A stretch of DNA of 64,000 nt from assembly GCA_003439945.1 (NCBI GenBank), contig QVRM01005974.1:124001-188000 (forward strand). The letters run 5' to 3'. Made by a program: the position numbers and the translations under genes. Positions 37,575 to 48,959 of the stretch are shown piece by piece. The notes below the pieces were generated by a model. It was given only the letters and a program-made list of their open reading frames with translations. It was not told the origin of the DNA and did not search any database. Every line of letters starts with the position of its first letter. Positions within the stretch are counted from its first letter, which is position 1. This stretch comes from Dermanyssus gallinae (lineage: Eukaryota; Arthropoda; Arachnida; Mesostigmata; Dermanyssidae).

Positions 37575-37860
37575 CTTCTTTGTGACCATCTCCCTAGGAC
37601 AGTGTCAAACGGCGCTTTGCAGTCCAATAATACAGTGCACTACAGGCTTGGTGCTTAACGGTGACCTAGTACTTAACGTCGTCCAAATGCTGCTGGAACA
37701 ACGGTCATCGTCGACTGTCCCACACCAAACCCATGCTGTTTCCGAGGGAACTGTCCTTGTAACCACGCGGTTTTCATTTTCTTTAGCGAACGAGAAGTTC
37801 CTGAAGTCTATCAGCTGTGGCTACAGGTGACGGTGTCTGTAATCATCTCCAGATGTTCTC
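37575..37860 (-). pseudogene. LINE RT fragment (motif A region)
   Basis: One minus-strand frame reads FPRKQHGFGVGQSTMTVVPA (the EQHGFR.GRST motif). After stops it gives CTVLLDCKAPFDTV (RT motif A, with Asp present), and a shifted frame continues PREMVTKKLAVVA. These are consecutive parts of a non-LTR RT. The domain is broken by stops and at least one shift. Confidence 0.6.
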
Positions 37861-38544
37861 GGGGGAGAATGAAGGCTTGAATAACATAAGCATTTACATG
37901 TGAGCAAAACGTTAAAAATAAAAATACTTTAGTGACCGGCTTTCCCTCAATATACGTCTATATATGTAGGCAAATATGCCAAGATGTCGGAGAGCAGAGC
38001 TGGTGACACTTTCTGCATGTAGTTGGGTGCTGTGCGCAAAGCTCTAGGCGTAGTTTATTTAGGTTAACGTGTTTACCGAGCCCCTAGCGCCTCAGCGTAC
38101 TGGTGCGCCACTACCAATCACTTGTCCACCATATTCGGCGTTTTTTCAGGATTTGGAAAAGCAAATATATCGATATTGGACGACCTATCCTTCTATGGAT
38201 AATTACCAGGTTCATCGCCATCAGAGTAAAATGTTGGCGAACGGCAACTGCCCGAGAAGGGGCAGCAGTATCAAGCAAAGCTACAGTTCAAGTCTTCTGC
38301 CAAAAAAGCTGATACACCAGTTGGAATAATTGCGACGGCGCGGCCACTATTGTTCTGATATCTCCTTAACGAAGTCACGGCTGCCACTACTGTGCGTCCT
38401 AATAAAAGTAAGTGGGATGTGCAAATGACGATGATGTTGTCCTTTGCCAGTAGGATCTTCGCCTGTTTAAAACAGGGGTCGAACAGCAAAGAGACTTTCC
38501 ATATTAGCCGGGCATGCGAGGGACTTAAAATTGCGCAGTAATGC
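37861..38544. other. Unassigned sequence
   Basis: The minus strand is open for 91 residues at 38271-38546 without a recognised motif. Confidence 0.3.
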
Positions 38545-38726
38545 AAAATGGCTTAGTGGCAAGCCTTTGCCTTGCATTCGGGAGGACTGGGTTTGAAACC
38601 CACACCGGCCACTCTTAAATTGGTTTGCATGGTTTCCAATTTAGACAAGGTAAATGCCGGAGTGGATTAAAATTAGCCATGCCATGAATAAACCGTACAC
38701 GGGCAATTGCCTTACGGAAAATCTTT
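38545..38726 (+). mobile_element. SINE family B, copy 4 (short-tail form)
   Basis: It has the head AATGGCTTAGTGGCAAGCC, CATTCGGGAGGACTGGG, the B box GGGTTTGAAACCC, the body ACCGGCCACTCTTAAATTGG, TTTCCAATTTAGACAAGG and AAATGCCGGAGTGGATT, then the tail AAAATTAGCCATG and CCGTACACGGGCAATTGCC. Head and tail match the 4.6 kb copy. Confidence 0.87.
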
Positions 38727-39379
38727 AACAAAAATGCGAGTAGTATACACTTACATTGAAACGCTCAGTAGGGACCGCACCTGTTGAAAGGACACTATCG
38801 AAGTCTGCGACGTCGCTGTTTGAAACGATTGGAAGCACCGTCAATGTGTCCTCACAATTTCACTGGCACACCGCCCTCGCAATTTCACTGACACACGAAC
38901 TATTTGACCGGTGGTTGAGGTTGGGCTGGGTAAAGCGTCGTTGCGAGTTGTTCTGGAACAACCGCTTGGTTGCCGCCTTTATACGAGTATGTAGCTTCCT
39001 CAAACGACTTGCATAGGCGAATTAAGTCGGGTAGAAACGGAGGCCGCGTCAGTGTTAAGGTGATTTTATGCTTAACTTTGGTTGAGCTTCCTCCTTACAT
39101 GATGACCTCTGGCTTCTTCTCTGCCTTTTGATGGCAGTGGACTCCAAATTCAGGCATTCAGGCTTCAAGCCGCAACGTGGGCAAAAAACCTGATGCTTCG
39201 TCATTGCATATCGTGGTGGCGTAAAGTCAATCAAGATCCAGAAACCAATAAGCGTTGGTTTCTTGGTCTTGATGAGAGGCAGATGTATATTATCGAGCCT
39301 CTATCGCTTGGCTCCTCCGGCATATTAATTTACCGATGAAGCGAAGCCCGCTATTCCAGAAAGAAGTTTGCCCTTTATG

Positions 39380-39382
<3 letters not shown>
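38727..39382. other. Unassigned sequence
   Basis: Nothing recognised. A small direct repeat (TTTCACTGGCACAC / TTTCACTGACACAC) lies near 38860-38896. Confidence 0.35.

Positions 39383-39423
<41 letters not shown>
39383..39423. repeat. (TA)n microsatellite
   Basis: About 40 bp of pure TA directly upstream of a LINE fragment. Confidence 0.97.
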
Positions 39424-39424
<1 letters not shown>

Positions 39425-39426
<2 letters not shown>

Positions 39427-39850
39427 GGTGGCCTCGGTCGATTTCGGGATCAATGCCCGCAAAACGCAAGCAGTTATGTTTACAAATTGAGGACGCCTTT
39501 TCTACAGACGAGCTCCATCTGGGAAGGGAAGTCTTGATGTATGTTAATAATTGTACAAACCTTGGGCTAACTCTCTCCTACAGGCAAGTTGTTCGGAAGA
39601 CATACTACGGAACGCGCCAGAATAAACCTGGTTGCCTTTTTATCGATTGACATACTGCCAATATGAGCAAACACTGCATTGGCATGAAGATCACGCCTAA
39701 AGCAGTATGGCTTTAAATAAATCTGAGCTTGCTTCACATAGCAAGGCGAAAGCTACGTTTCTAAAAAGCATGCTCGGGCTTCACGTTTTCACACGAAACT
39801 TGATTGTGTATCTTCTATCGAGCACACCGAGCACTCTCCTAATTACAGAA
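39425..39850 (+). pseudogene. LINE RT post-palm fragment
   Basis: It begins VASVDFGINARKTQAVMFTN (the G..IN..KTQ.M motif that follows the YADD box). A shifted frame then gives LMYVNNCTNLGLTLSYRQVV, close to V..F.YLGL.LS. A later stretch is NKSELASHSKAKATFLKSML. The YADD box itself would lie upstream of the (TA)n tract and is not seen. Confidence 0.45.
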
Positions 39851-40839
39851 AAAAAAGTTAAAACTCGGTAATGTATTACCCATTAACCTTGTCACACACG
39901 CATTTAATGGCAGCTACAAACTTTAAAAGGTAGAAACAGACACAGACCAAAATAGGATATTCACAATGGAAGCATAATGACAGCAGATTAATGGAGCGGC
40001 GTAGGAGGTAGAGCACATCATTGCGCTATACGCAGTACACGGCTTTCATTATGCCGTCTACTGAGCGAACACTTTTCATTAACCTAATGAGACGTGTATC
40101 TGTAAATGTTGTAACAGTCGGCGCCCAATATATCATTGCAGTCGTTGTATAAATGTTGTGCCACTAGCGCGTCTGACAACCCCGTGGTCGTGTATATCCA
40201 TGATGCATTCATGACTACTAATGTATATATCATAGGTACGGTTTTTATGTAGGATATATAAACGTTAGTTTTTATCTCCTAAATATATTTCACGTGAGCA
40301 TGTGATATGTGGCAAGTGCCACTGCCCTGTTGAAATCACATGTCCTTGAGTCATTGAAAAGCTCCAATTCTGAGCATTACCAAATGGAATGCCTTTTGTT
40401 AAACAATGTGGGCGAACACTTGCCAATCGTTTGATGTCAATATTCGGCCCAGTCACCGTGCAGTTTTTCAAAGTATTTTCTTTAGCATTGAAGTACTTGA
40501 AACATATTCTCTCCAAACAAACGTAAGCAATTCCTAAACTGTGGCAGCCAAACGTTTACAATTTTTAAAGTAATGTTTAACGTTATGATTGCGTTATTGC
40601 GTCGAACAGCGATCATTTTTTTTTCTATTTACCATCTATCTGTTTAAAGAGGTTGACTGCCCAAGCACACTAGCAGAAACAAAGCCTGATTTGAAGTCTC
40701 CGGAATATGAACAAATCGGACTTGAGGTGACAAATCCAAAATGAAAAGCTACTTAACGAAACAGCGCGTCTCTTTTTATGAAAAGGACAACTCTGTACGA
40801 GCATGCTGTACGCAAGAAATCAATTGTAATAATAATCTG
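39851..40839. other. Unassigned sequence
   Basis: About 1 kb with no recognised element. The 83-residue minus-strand frame at 40265-40516 has no motif. Confidence 0.3.
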
Positions 40840-41080
40840 GAGCAGATGGTTATGATTTAACGCCGTTAGACTTGATCGTGTGGATTTAACAATCCTATGA
40901 CTATTGCAAACTAAAGGCCTACATTGAAGCGTACATAAATTTAATTGGGCCTGACTAATATGAACAAATGCTCAAACACTGGGTGGATGTCCCGTATACG
41001 GCTTGTCAAGGTCTCCGAAAGGCCACCACCGCAATGATATGTAGTGTATTTTTTTTCAGAAATGTAAGTACGTTTGCGTA
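40840..41080 (+). pseudogene. Possible transposase C-terminal fragment
   Basis: One plus-strand frame reads GADGYDLTPLDLIVWI, resembling the third catalytic Asp region DLTPLDFFLWG. After a stop, LKAYIEAYINLI and YEQMLKHWVD follow the usual C-terminal pattern. The resemblance is partial and the fragment is decayed. Confidence 0.4.
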
Positions 41081-41125
41081 GAAAACCCTTAAAATATCTA
41101 AAGTACTTTTGTTTTGATGTAACAT

Positions 41126-41180
41126 TTACTATCTTGCATGTATGTTATATTCAATAATATAATATACTAATAATAATAAT

Positions 41181-41226
<46 letters not shown>

Positions 41227-41275
41227 CTATCTTGCATGTATGTTATATTCAATAATATAATATACTAATAATAAT

Positions 41276-41306
<31 letters not shown>
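41126..41306 (+). repeat. Tandem duplication of a 98 bp unit that includes a (TA)n tract
   Basis: The block beginning TTACTATCTTGCATGTATG and running through TCAATAATATAATATAC, an (AAT) run and (TA)n occurs at 41126-41223 and again from 41224. The 60 bp non-repetitive part is nearly identical in the two units, so the duplication is recent. Confidence 0.92.
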
Positions 41307-42119
41307 GTGCAATGGAAGTACGTGCCCCTCACTACATCTAGTGTTTGTGCTATCCAAGCGTAATAATACTAAATTGATATCTGCAGCGCGTGCAGTTGTT
41401 AGCGTCGGCGCAACTTTGGACGCAATTTCATGCATCGCATCGCACCGCACGCTGACACTTTTCAGTTGGTTCGGTCTATCGGCAGATTGCCGTTGATGTC
41501 AAGCCATTATTTCGCTGGCTTCGTATCTTTGTGGGCTCCAGTCGTCGTCGTCGCCGTCGTCGCCGTGCATCGTAAGATTGCTGTTCTGCAGCAACAAGCT
41601 CGGGGGTTTCGTGATCGAGAAGCGATCTCTGAAGCGAGGCTGCCATGATGACATGGCACGGCCTATATTGCCCTTTTTCGATACTCCTTGTTGGCTTTTT
41701 GTTCTTCTCCCGGTCTTGGCATTCTGTCGTAATGTGTTGGACTTTTTGTCTTTCCTGCTTTTTTTTTACTCAATTTGAATCTATTCTTGTTCCCTCTGTT
41801 TCTTTAACCGGCTGTCTGCTGCCCTCAGTCGTATTCGTTGTGCGTTTATATGTATGTATGCAAGTATGTTTAAGTATGTTTGCTTCGTACGTTTGTACGT
41901 TAAATAGCGTCGCTTAGCTAGCCGTCAAACGAACCAGTTGTCAGATGCCAAATCAGGCCAAAATACTTATGCACACGCAATGAAACGGATTTTGCGACTT
42001 AAGGTACGTGACTCAATCTAGCGCCAGTTTGAGCAACTGCGTGCTCACGGTAGCCTGGTTGTAGACAAATCTATGTTGTGCAGTATTTAGTCATTGCTAG
42101 TTATTGCGTTACGAAAATT
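41307..42119. other. Unassigned sequence
   Basis: Contains a GTC/GCC trinucleotide-rich part near 41540-41570 and T-rich parts. No transposon signature and no supported exon. Confidence 0.35.
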
Positions 42120-42203
42120 GGTAAGAAAGAGACAAATGGGACATAAGCGGTAAGAAAAGACAAACGGGGCATAAGCGGTAAGAAAAGACAAATGGGACAT
42201 AGG
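42120..42203 (+). repeat. 28 bp minisatellite, three copies
   Basis: Three units starting GGTAAGAAA(A/G)GACAAA at 42120, 42149 and 42177, each about 28 bp and ending ACATAAGC or similar. Confidence 0.93.
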
Positions 42204-44039
42204 TGAATTTTTGAAAACGCCGCAAGCAACCGCGCATTAGACTATATACCAGCGCATTGCGAGAGGTCATTCGCAATGCCCCACTTGTCACATTTCTTTT
42301 GTATTCGCGTGATTCGGCTTTAGCCAAACTACTTCGGAAAACGCTCATCGTTAAAGGATCTCTTGAGCAGCAGTTTCAACAGTGCTGTCAAAGAGATGGC
42401 TAACCAATTGTGGAAAATGGGGGGATTATCTGGTGTAGTATTGCACTGTTGTTCCAAGCCTGAGAGGCCTTAAAAATCAACTCTTCCAAAAGTATGACGT
42501 TACGGACCTTGGTATCCTAGTTAGAGATGAAACGTACGTCCATGAAGAGAGCAAATGGCTATTCGAAAGCACAATCGCCGCAAATCGGCGAACAGTTGGC
42601 GGTGAAGAAACAAAACAAATTCGAGAGCGTAGCGAAGTTGTTTATATAAATGATTCCGGGATGTCATGTAGTAAGTCGCCATGCTCTCTTACTACTGCGT
42701 GCAGTTCTTTCCTGTTCTAAATGATATCAGAGTCCCACGGTACAATAGAGTCGTAGAGTATAAATAAGTTCGAAATCTAAGCGATTGGCCCAGGATATTT
42801 TTATAAGTGACCAGCTGTTTTACCAGTTGCTTAGTGGCTCGAGGAACACACGTTTTGTGTCTCGGATTCATGTGGGTCGCAAACATGCCTTTTTAATGCC
42901 TGAGGCTATCGGAGTTGTTTTGTTCTTCTGTCTTTCCTTGCCGTTACGTCTGAATTGCATAATTGTCTCGTTACCACGATAAACGCAAAAGTAGTGAAAG
43001 ACGCTGCGTCTTATGCTTGCAACTTTCACCACCTTCGCTTTTGTCGTGGCTTATCGTAACGTAACGGCTGTCGAATGCACGCATTTAAGCCCTCCTGAAA
43101 CATTAAGTTCAGTTTGTTTTGCTGGCGTAATCTAACGCCGCTGCCGTTGTTTCATCTGTGTTCTCTGTGCCAATTATTTCTTCTTCTCCATGGGAGCTGT
43201 ATGACTCCGTCTGCCGTAAGCTTAGTGCAAAACAATAGTCTTGTCGACTGCTTGTTCCCAAACGACGAAATGCTTACAGAAGTCAAAAGTACACATGTAT
43301 CGGTAATAGGATTACGGTTACTACAACACGAGCTGCTGCGGTTGCTGCTGCTGCTGATACTTCGACGGTTTATGGAAGTTACTGGAAGAGGCATTGCTCT
43401 AATAATAACTAAGTAATTCACTTGATATATTTTGTCACAGTAAAACGGCTTAGTTCGGCTCTCTTTAACTGTGGCAGATAACCGAATCACTGCTTGGCCA
43501 CAGCGACCCGGCATCATCTCGCGGTGTGGTCGTACGTGACCCTTGGCAGTAAACTGCAACGAAGCAAATGTGCCGCTGTTGGAGCAGAGAGAGAATTGAA
43601 ACAGACTAGACAACGGAACGCCTGTACGCGCTTTGCTGTAGTAAGCCTGTCGTCGTGAGACAACAGTTCAACCCAGCTACAAAGCTGCAGTCAGGAACAG
43701 CATTCCAGGATCCAGCTAGCCGGCTAAAGGTCTTGTACGGCCTTGTTTCGGCTTCTGACCAGACACCACCGCAACATATGTCGTTTGCCATTACAGCCTT
43801 ACGCATACAAAATGACTGTCAGATATAGACGTTTCCGTTTTATTATTTTGTTCTGCTATAGACGTTGCCGTCTTATGATTCCGTCCTATCGTAAAGTGCC
43901 ACGAGACACAACTTAAATACAAAACTCATAGTGTCTCTGCACTTATCTCCCGACCGTCCGACTTTTGCAAGCGGCGGTACCCGATGTTTAATCGGCAAGA
44001 TTGTGCTCGCCATTTCAATGCGCATCTTTTCATAGTTAT
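42204..44039. other. Unassigned sequence
   Basis: About 1.8 kb. Open frames of 100 residues (43114-43416, plus) and 153 residues (43152-43613, minus) overlap on opposite strands. Neither has a recognised domain. Confidence 0.3.
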
Positions 44040-44140
44040 ACAAGCCTTTTCGTGTCTCTGTGAGCCTTTTCGTGCTTATGCGGGTCTTTTGATGGTTATG
44101 TGCACTTATTCATGGCTATGAGCACGTTTTCATGTTTACT
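44040..44140 (+). repeat. Degenerate tandem repeat of about 23 bp
   Basis: The pattern GTTAT(G)..(A)GCCTTTTCGTG recurs four or five times with many changes. Confidence 0.6.
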
Positions 44141-44494
44141 CATGTAAACACGAAAGTGGTTTTAAGTGGGTGCTGATAGCGCGTGTTTCGTAGGGCTATT
44201 GAAAGGCGTCTGAATGTCCTCAATACATCTTAACTTCTAACAAACTTTCAACATCATATAAAAACAAAATTGTAAATATTTATATATTTTTTTTATATAT
44301 ATATATAGTTGTCTGGAGTATAGCCTCGACTGGTAGCACGTCACAAGCGTCATAGGGTGACGTCCAAACAGCACAATTGTACGCTCGTGTCGGGACATTT
44401 AGGAATATAGAGGCACGCCATATAAACTGGCGTGTGGAGTGCACTTTCTAGAAGGGAAGGATGTTTGCTCTCGATGCTTCAGCTTAGCTCACGG

Positions 44495-44499
<5 letters not shown>

Positions 44500-44526
<27 letters not shown>
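44500..44526. repeat. (TA)n microsatellite
   Basis: Short pure TA tract that leads into a 47 bp tandem repeat. Confidence 0.95.
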
Positions 44527-44530
<4 letters not shown>

Positions 44531-44641
44531 AGTACGATGATATTTGAGTAGTAACTAATGCAAATATATGTATGCCCAGTACGATGATATGTTAGTAATA
44601 ACTAATGCAAATATACGTATATCAAGTACAAGGATATAGAG
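44527..44641 (+). repeat. 47 bp tandem repeat (2.4 copies) followed by a GA run
   Basis: Units at 44527-44573, 44574-44620 and a partial one to 44641 share CCAGTACGATGATAT and TAACTAATGCAAATATA. A (GA)n run follows at 44650-44674. The Arg-Glu repeats in open frames here come from this simple sequence. Confidence 0.92.
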
Positions 44642-44674
44642 ATATAAAGCGAGAGAGAGAGAGAGAGAGAGACG

Positions 44675-46176
44675 AAAGCGCGCGAGAGAGAGACGCAGGC
44701 TGGCTGGCTCATCTTGTCGTTGGCCATGCAGCAAATCCGTTTGAAAGTCCGTATTGCTCTGTGCCACACCCTCGACGCCGCCGTGGACAACTCAACTCCG
44801 TGCCTCGAGCCCGGCTCGCCAGCTCCAGTCTCTCTCGGAGGATCTCGCTGGAGAGACGTGGCATTGCAGCCAAATCAGCAGCCGCCAAGGTAAAGCCAAT
44901 AAACCGTAGTAACAGAACTAATCATAGTCCTAATAGTAATGCTAATAACCGTGTTTGTATTAGAACGGAACGCACGTGAAAGACTTAAACTACTCGATGA
45001 TGAGAATATCAAGAAACGGACCCACGTCGTACGGACGAAAACACGCCGTAAAATGGTAGGACAAAGACGGAGGCCTAAACTAGGCTGCTTCTGGGCACAG
45101 GCGAGAAACAAGAGGGCAAAAGGCAAATGGCATGGACGCTACTATTGGCGGCAGAGATTTGCCACCACTGCGCAGCTTGCGTGGCCCATTCCAAGCCTGC
45201 TTAGGCCAGGACATTCTCCACGTGACAGCCAGCATCATGATATGCCGTTTAGTGTAGGGTTGAGGATCAATTAGGGATACATTTACGATCCATATGCTAT
45301 CGCTAGCTAAGAGCGAGCCAGAGAGACATCGGTGTTTGAATGAGAGAGCGATATATTATAGAGTCGGCTAAAAGCTTGACCATAGCCTCCGACGATTTCA
45401 ATTTACCGTCTACAGGTTGATGGAGAAGATAGTAGTACTTTCCAAAGATGTACTTTGATGCAAATCAGAATGTAGTGACCGAATATGATTTATAAATAGT
45501 TCATGAAATAGACGAAAAAGTTTCATGGCAGATCCATTCTATGACAATTTTTAAAAATCTAGTTCAAGTTAGAGCTATTGGGTTGTGCATAAATATTTAC
45601 GCCTTTTTACCAAGACCAAAAATGAAAATGCAGAAATTTATACTTAATTAATTTTCAACTATATTGAATACATCTTTGACTTTTATGTCTACGTAGTCGA
45701 CGAAGCGTATATCATGTGTCTCCTTGCAAAACTTGAGGCTCTATCGCATGCTAACGTAGAGTTTTATGGTGATCATCACGTTGCAAAGGCTTTAATCAGA
45801 CTTTGCTTAGATAAATAAGTGTAGCTACCATCTTCCAAATCGCTTTTGTTTTCCTTAAGACTAACAGACGTGTGAAATATCATGGACACACCTATAGCTC
45901 CTAAGAAACGTATACGGTCCTTGAGCAAAAATAAGTATGTGTTACTACAACTAAGTATGTGTGCTTATTAAGTTTTACAAAATAACACTTATATATATAT
46001 ATATATGTATATATACATGTAACGTTATAGTCCAGTGTACCCAACGTCAAATGGCGAATACTATGTAGAAACCATAAAGTTTTTCATGTTTGTAATGATG
46101 TTTGTAATTACGTCGAAATTGCTAATCAGTCGCACTTGAACAAAATATTTATTGCTAGTTGCTAATTTGATATATA
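44675..46176. other. Unassigned sequence
   Basis: The plus-strand frames at 44605-44979 and 44939-45274 are Arg-rich and without recognised domains. A short TA tract lies at about 45989-46006. No transposon signature seen. Confidence 0.3.
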
Positions 46177-47499
46177 CATATGGTGTTCAAAACGTATCGC
46201 GACTTTTGTGTTTTTTCAACAATTATTCATTAATTCATGAATATCTATTTTGTCCCCTTCAATGTAATCCCCATGAGATATTATACACTTGTGCCAACGG
46301 TTTTTCCAATCTTCGAAGCACTTCAAAAAACCATTTTTTTTTATCTTGTTCAGCTCCTCCTTCGATGCCGTCTTTATCTCGTCAAGCGTAGCGTAACGTC
46401 GTCCTTTCATGGGCCTCTTCAGTTTAGGGAACAAGAAAAATTCACAGGGGGCCAGATCTGGGGAATACGGTGGCTGCGGCATCATTAGTGTGTTGTTTTT
46501 GGCCAAAAACTCGCGCACAAGCAACGATGTGTGAGCAGGGGCGTTATCGTGGTGCAAAAGCCAATTTTTGTTCTTCCACAAATCCGGGCGTTTCTGGCGG
46601 ATTGCTTCGCGCAAATTGCGCATAACTTGCAGGTAATATTCCTTATTGACCGTTCTACCCTGTGGCAAGAACTCATGATGCACCACGCCCCTGCAATCGA
46701 AGAAAACTGTCAGCAAAACTTTCACATTCGACCGAACTTGGCGCGCTTTTTTCGGTCTTGGTTCGTGCGGCAGCTTCCATTGAGATGATTGAGCTTTGGT
46801 TTCCACGTCATAACCATAAACCCACGATTCGTCACCAGTTATGACTCTCTGGAGCAAATTTGGGTCGTCGCGGACAGAGTCCAACATCTCATTAGCAATG
46901 TTCATGCGATGCTGTTTTTGGTCGCAATTGAGCAATTTTGGTACGAATTTCGCGGCGACCCGTCTCATGCCCTAATCATTGATAAAAATCGAATGGCACG
47001 AGCCAATCAATATGTTTAGGTCCTCAGCAACTTCTCTAACGGTGATTCGACAATTGGCCAATACCATTTTCTCCACTTCATTAATTTTTTCGTCTGTTGT
47101 TGAAGTGCTCGGGCGTCCGGCACGCTCTTCGTCGTTCACATCTTCTCGGCCTTCTGAGAACATTTTGTACCACCGATAAACGTTGCTTCGGTCCAAGGTA
47201 GCTTCTCCGTATGCCACAGTCAACATTCGGAATGCATCCGCGCACTTAATTTCGTTTTTCACACAAAATTTGATACAGGTTTGTTGATCCATTTTTTTGA
47301 ATAGGTAAAAATCGAAGACGATTCAAAACACGTGCAAGCAAAGCAGCTGTCAACAATTAAGTGAACATTCAAAATGGCCGAGCTTGTCGGCATAAGTGAG
47401 AGACATGAGTACCAACATAACGCCACAAAAAAAATCGAAATTCGAATATACGTAACCCGCGAAAATTCAAAAGTCGCGATAACGATTGAACACACCTCG
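46177..47499 (-). mobile_element. mariner element, copy 2 (complete, 1,323 bp)
   Basis: Both inverted repeats are present. The left end is GTGTTCAAAACGTATCGCG (from 46184), and the right end on the complement is GTGTTCAATCGTTATCGCG (from 47493). TA flanks the element at 46175-46176 and 47500-47501. The outermost bases of the left end (CATATG) differ from the right end (CGAGGT). Copy 1 at the window start is the same element in the opposite orientation. Confidence 0.95.
46216..47292 (-). pseudogene. mariner transposase with premature stop and third Asp changed to Glu
   Basis: It starts at 47292 (MDQQTC). A TAG at 46972-46974 replaces the Leu codon of copy 1 within IND(L)GMRR, after residue 106. 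The rest is open to 46216. GDESW and HHDNAPAH are intact. The third catalytic position is PCEFF, codon GAA read from 46441-46443, where copy 1 has GAC. Published work on mariner transposase reports that the D,D,E form does not function. The A run that is short in copy 1 is 9 A long here. The family stop after DIHE is lost (TTA), adding five residues. Two independent lesions therefore inactivate this copy. Confidence 0.94.
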
Positions 47500-47501
47500 T
47501 A

Positions 47502-47753
47502 TATATATAAAATGACATATAAGGTTAAATTTTCTGTAGTATCGTGGGAATTAGTCGCGACGCCAGTTAATAGTTTCCCCAAGGTAGTGAGGGCGGAGCC
47601 TGATTCCCTGAGCATGCGATGAGTGCAAACTTGTTTAAAATTTTGCACGTTCTTTTACGAGGCAAAATGGTACATAAACAACTCAAGCGGCATGCAACGC
47701 TGTACCGCAGCAATAGCTTATTGAAAAAAAAAAAATATATATATATACATATA
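47502..47753. other. Unassigned spacer ending in A-rich and TA-rich sequence
   Basis: A short TA tract (47737-47753) ends exactly at the terminus of the large palindrome. Confidence 0.4.
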
Positions 47754-48337
47754 CAGGGTGTTACGTAAAAAGTTGTACTTCTTTCGAGGTTTGATAGAGC
47801 TCAACAAGAAAATAATTTTTCCCAATGGGCGGAAGCCAAGAAAACGTTTTGTTTAGGAGTGAGGATGAAATTTAGAAAAGTCGTTATTCTGCCTTATTTT
47901 CTCCTACATAGTTGTACAAAATCTACGTTTGCGGGAGAACCAGTCAACGCATGAAGCAACCGATCATACCAGTGTGTTCGGCGGAAAATTTTGCATAACC
48001 TAAATGACACCTAACGCAAGCTAGCAAAAAGCAAATAGGTGGAATAAAAAAAATCATAAAAAGTCGATTTGTTGTTATAACTTACGTTGAAGCTTTCACG
48101 TGCAAAATCTAAAAATTTTGCCATTGCGCACAAATGACGAACACTCTCTGACGATAGCAAATTTAATGCCCGTCATTTTCGTACCAAAGTGATAGTGCTG
48201 CGTTACGTAGTTGCTGAGAAACTAGGTTTTTTCGACAGCCATATCAAAAGCAAAGGCATGCATACTTCCTAGCATCTTGACCTGCTTTACCACAGAAACC
48301 ATTTGCGCACGTCCAGAAACACACCAGCATTTATTTA

Positions 48338-48790
48338 TTATAAGAAGTGCTCGAAGTTCCGTCCGCCTACCACTAAACACGTTCTGTAGCGATTGCACAG
48401 GCTCTCTTGCACTCGTGTAAATATGTTAGGCATTGCCCTAACGGCGTCAGCAGCGTTGAATATACGGTCAACCAGATCTTCACGCGATTCAACGGGGGTT
48501 TCGTAGACAACACTCTTTAGGTAGCCCCACAAAAAAAAGTCGAAGCGAGGTGGCCAAGCTATAGACCTGCCTCGGCCGATCCACCGATTCTTGAATGCTT
48601 CGTTTAGGTATTCTCGAACCGTAGCAGAGTTGTGTGGCGGCGCACCATCATGCTGGAACCACATTCTTAGACGAACGCTTTCCGGGACGCTTTCCAAAAG
48701 CTGGGGTAACGTATAAATCAAAAATGCGCGATAGGCAGACCTGACACTTCGTTTTATAGCTTTTGGCGTTGGCGGTTTTTTTATGGTGTT
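48338..48790 (-). pseudogene. Transposase C-terminal half, left arm (D41D type, third-Asp approach deleted)
   Basis: The minus-strand frame reads AFLIYTLPQLLESVPESVRL, then WFQHDGAPPHNS with the second catalytic Asp, REYLNEAFKNRWIGRG, IAWPPRFDFFLWGYLKS, and ends VVGGRNFEHFL. Compared with the right arm, 18 bp are missing at about 48543-48545, in frame, so the SPDLTS residues before the LDFFLWG Asp are gone. Using the right arm to fill the gap, 41 residues separate the second and third Asp, the spacing of the DD41D group of Tc1/mariner elements. The N-terminal DNA-binding part and first Asp are absent. Confidence 0.88.
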
Positions 48791-48959
48791 TTGGCGTCTC
48801 GAATGACGAATTCCGAATCAAAGCCCGCGCAAATTTCCGATAGAAGCTTGTGCGAACGGCGAATAATTTCGAAACAAAGCCGGCTGCTCAGCGTAAACAA
48901 ATGCTGGTGTGTTTGTTTCCGCCAGATTAGATGCAGCTGCGTATCGCGCGTTTTTGATT

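Noticed and set aside
38545..38620. Apparent tRNA gene in SINE B
   Set aside because: It occurs four times with a common non-tRNA body and tail.
42120..42203. CRISPR-like array of three direct repeats
   Set aside because: The units are contiguous without unique spacers, and the genome is eukaryotic.
43152..43613. 153-residue minus-strand frame as a gene
   Set aside because: No domain, a Ser/Arg-rich low-complexity part, and an overlapping plus-strand frame of similar length.
44605..44979. 124-residue Arg-rich frame as a nuclear protein
   Set aside because: Its N-terminal Arg-Glu part is the (GA)n run, and the rest has no recognised domain.
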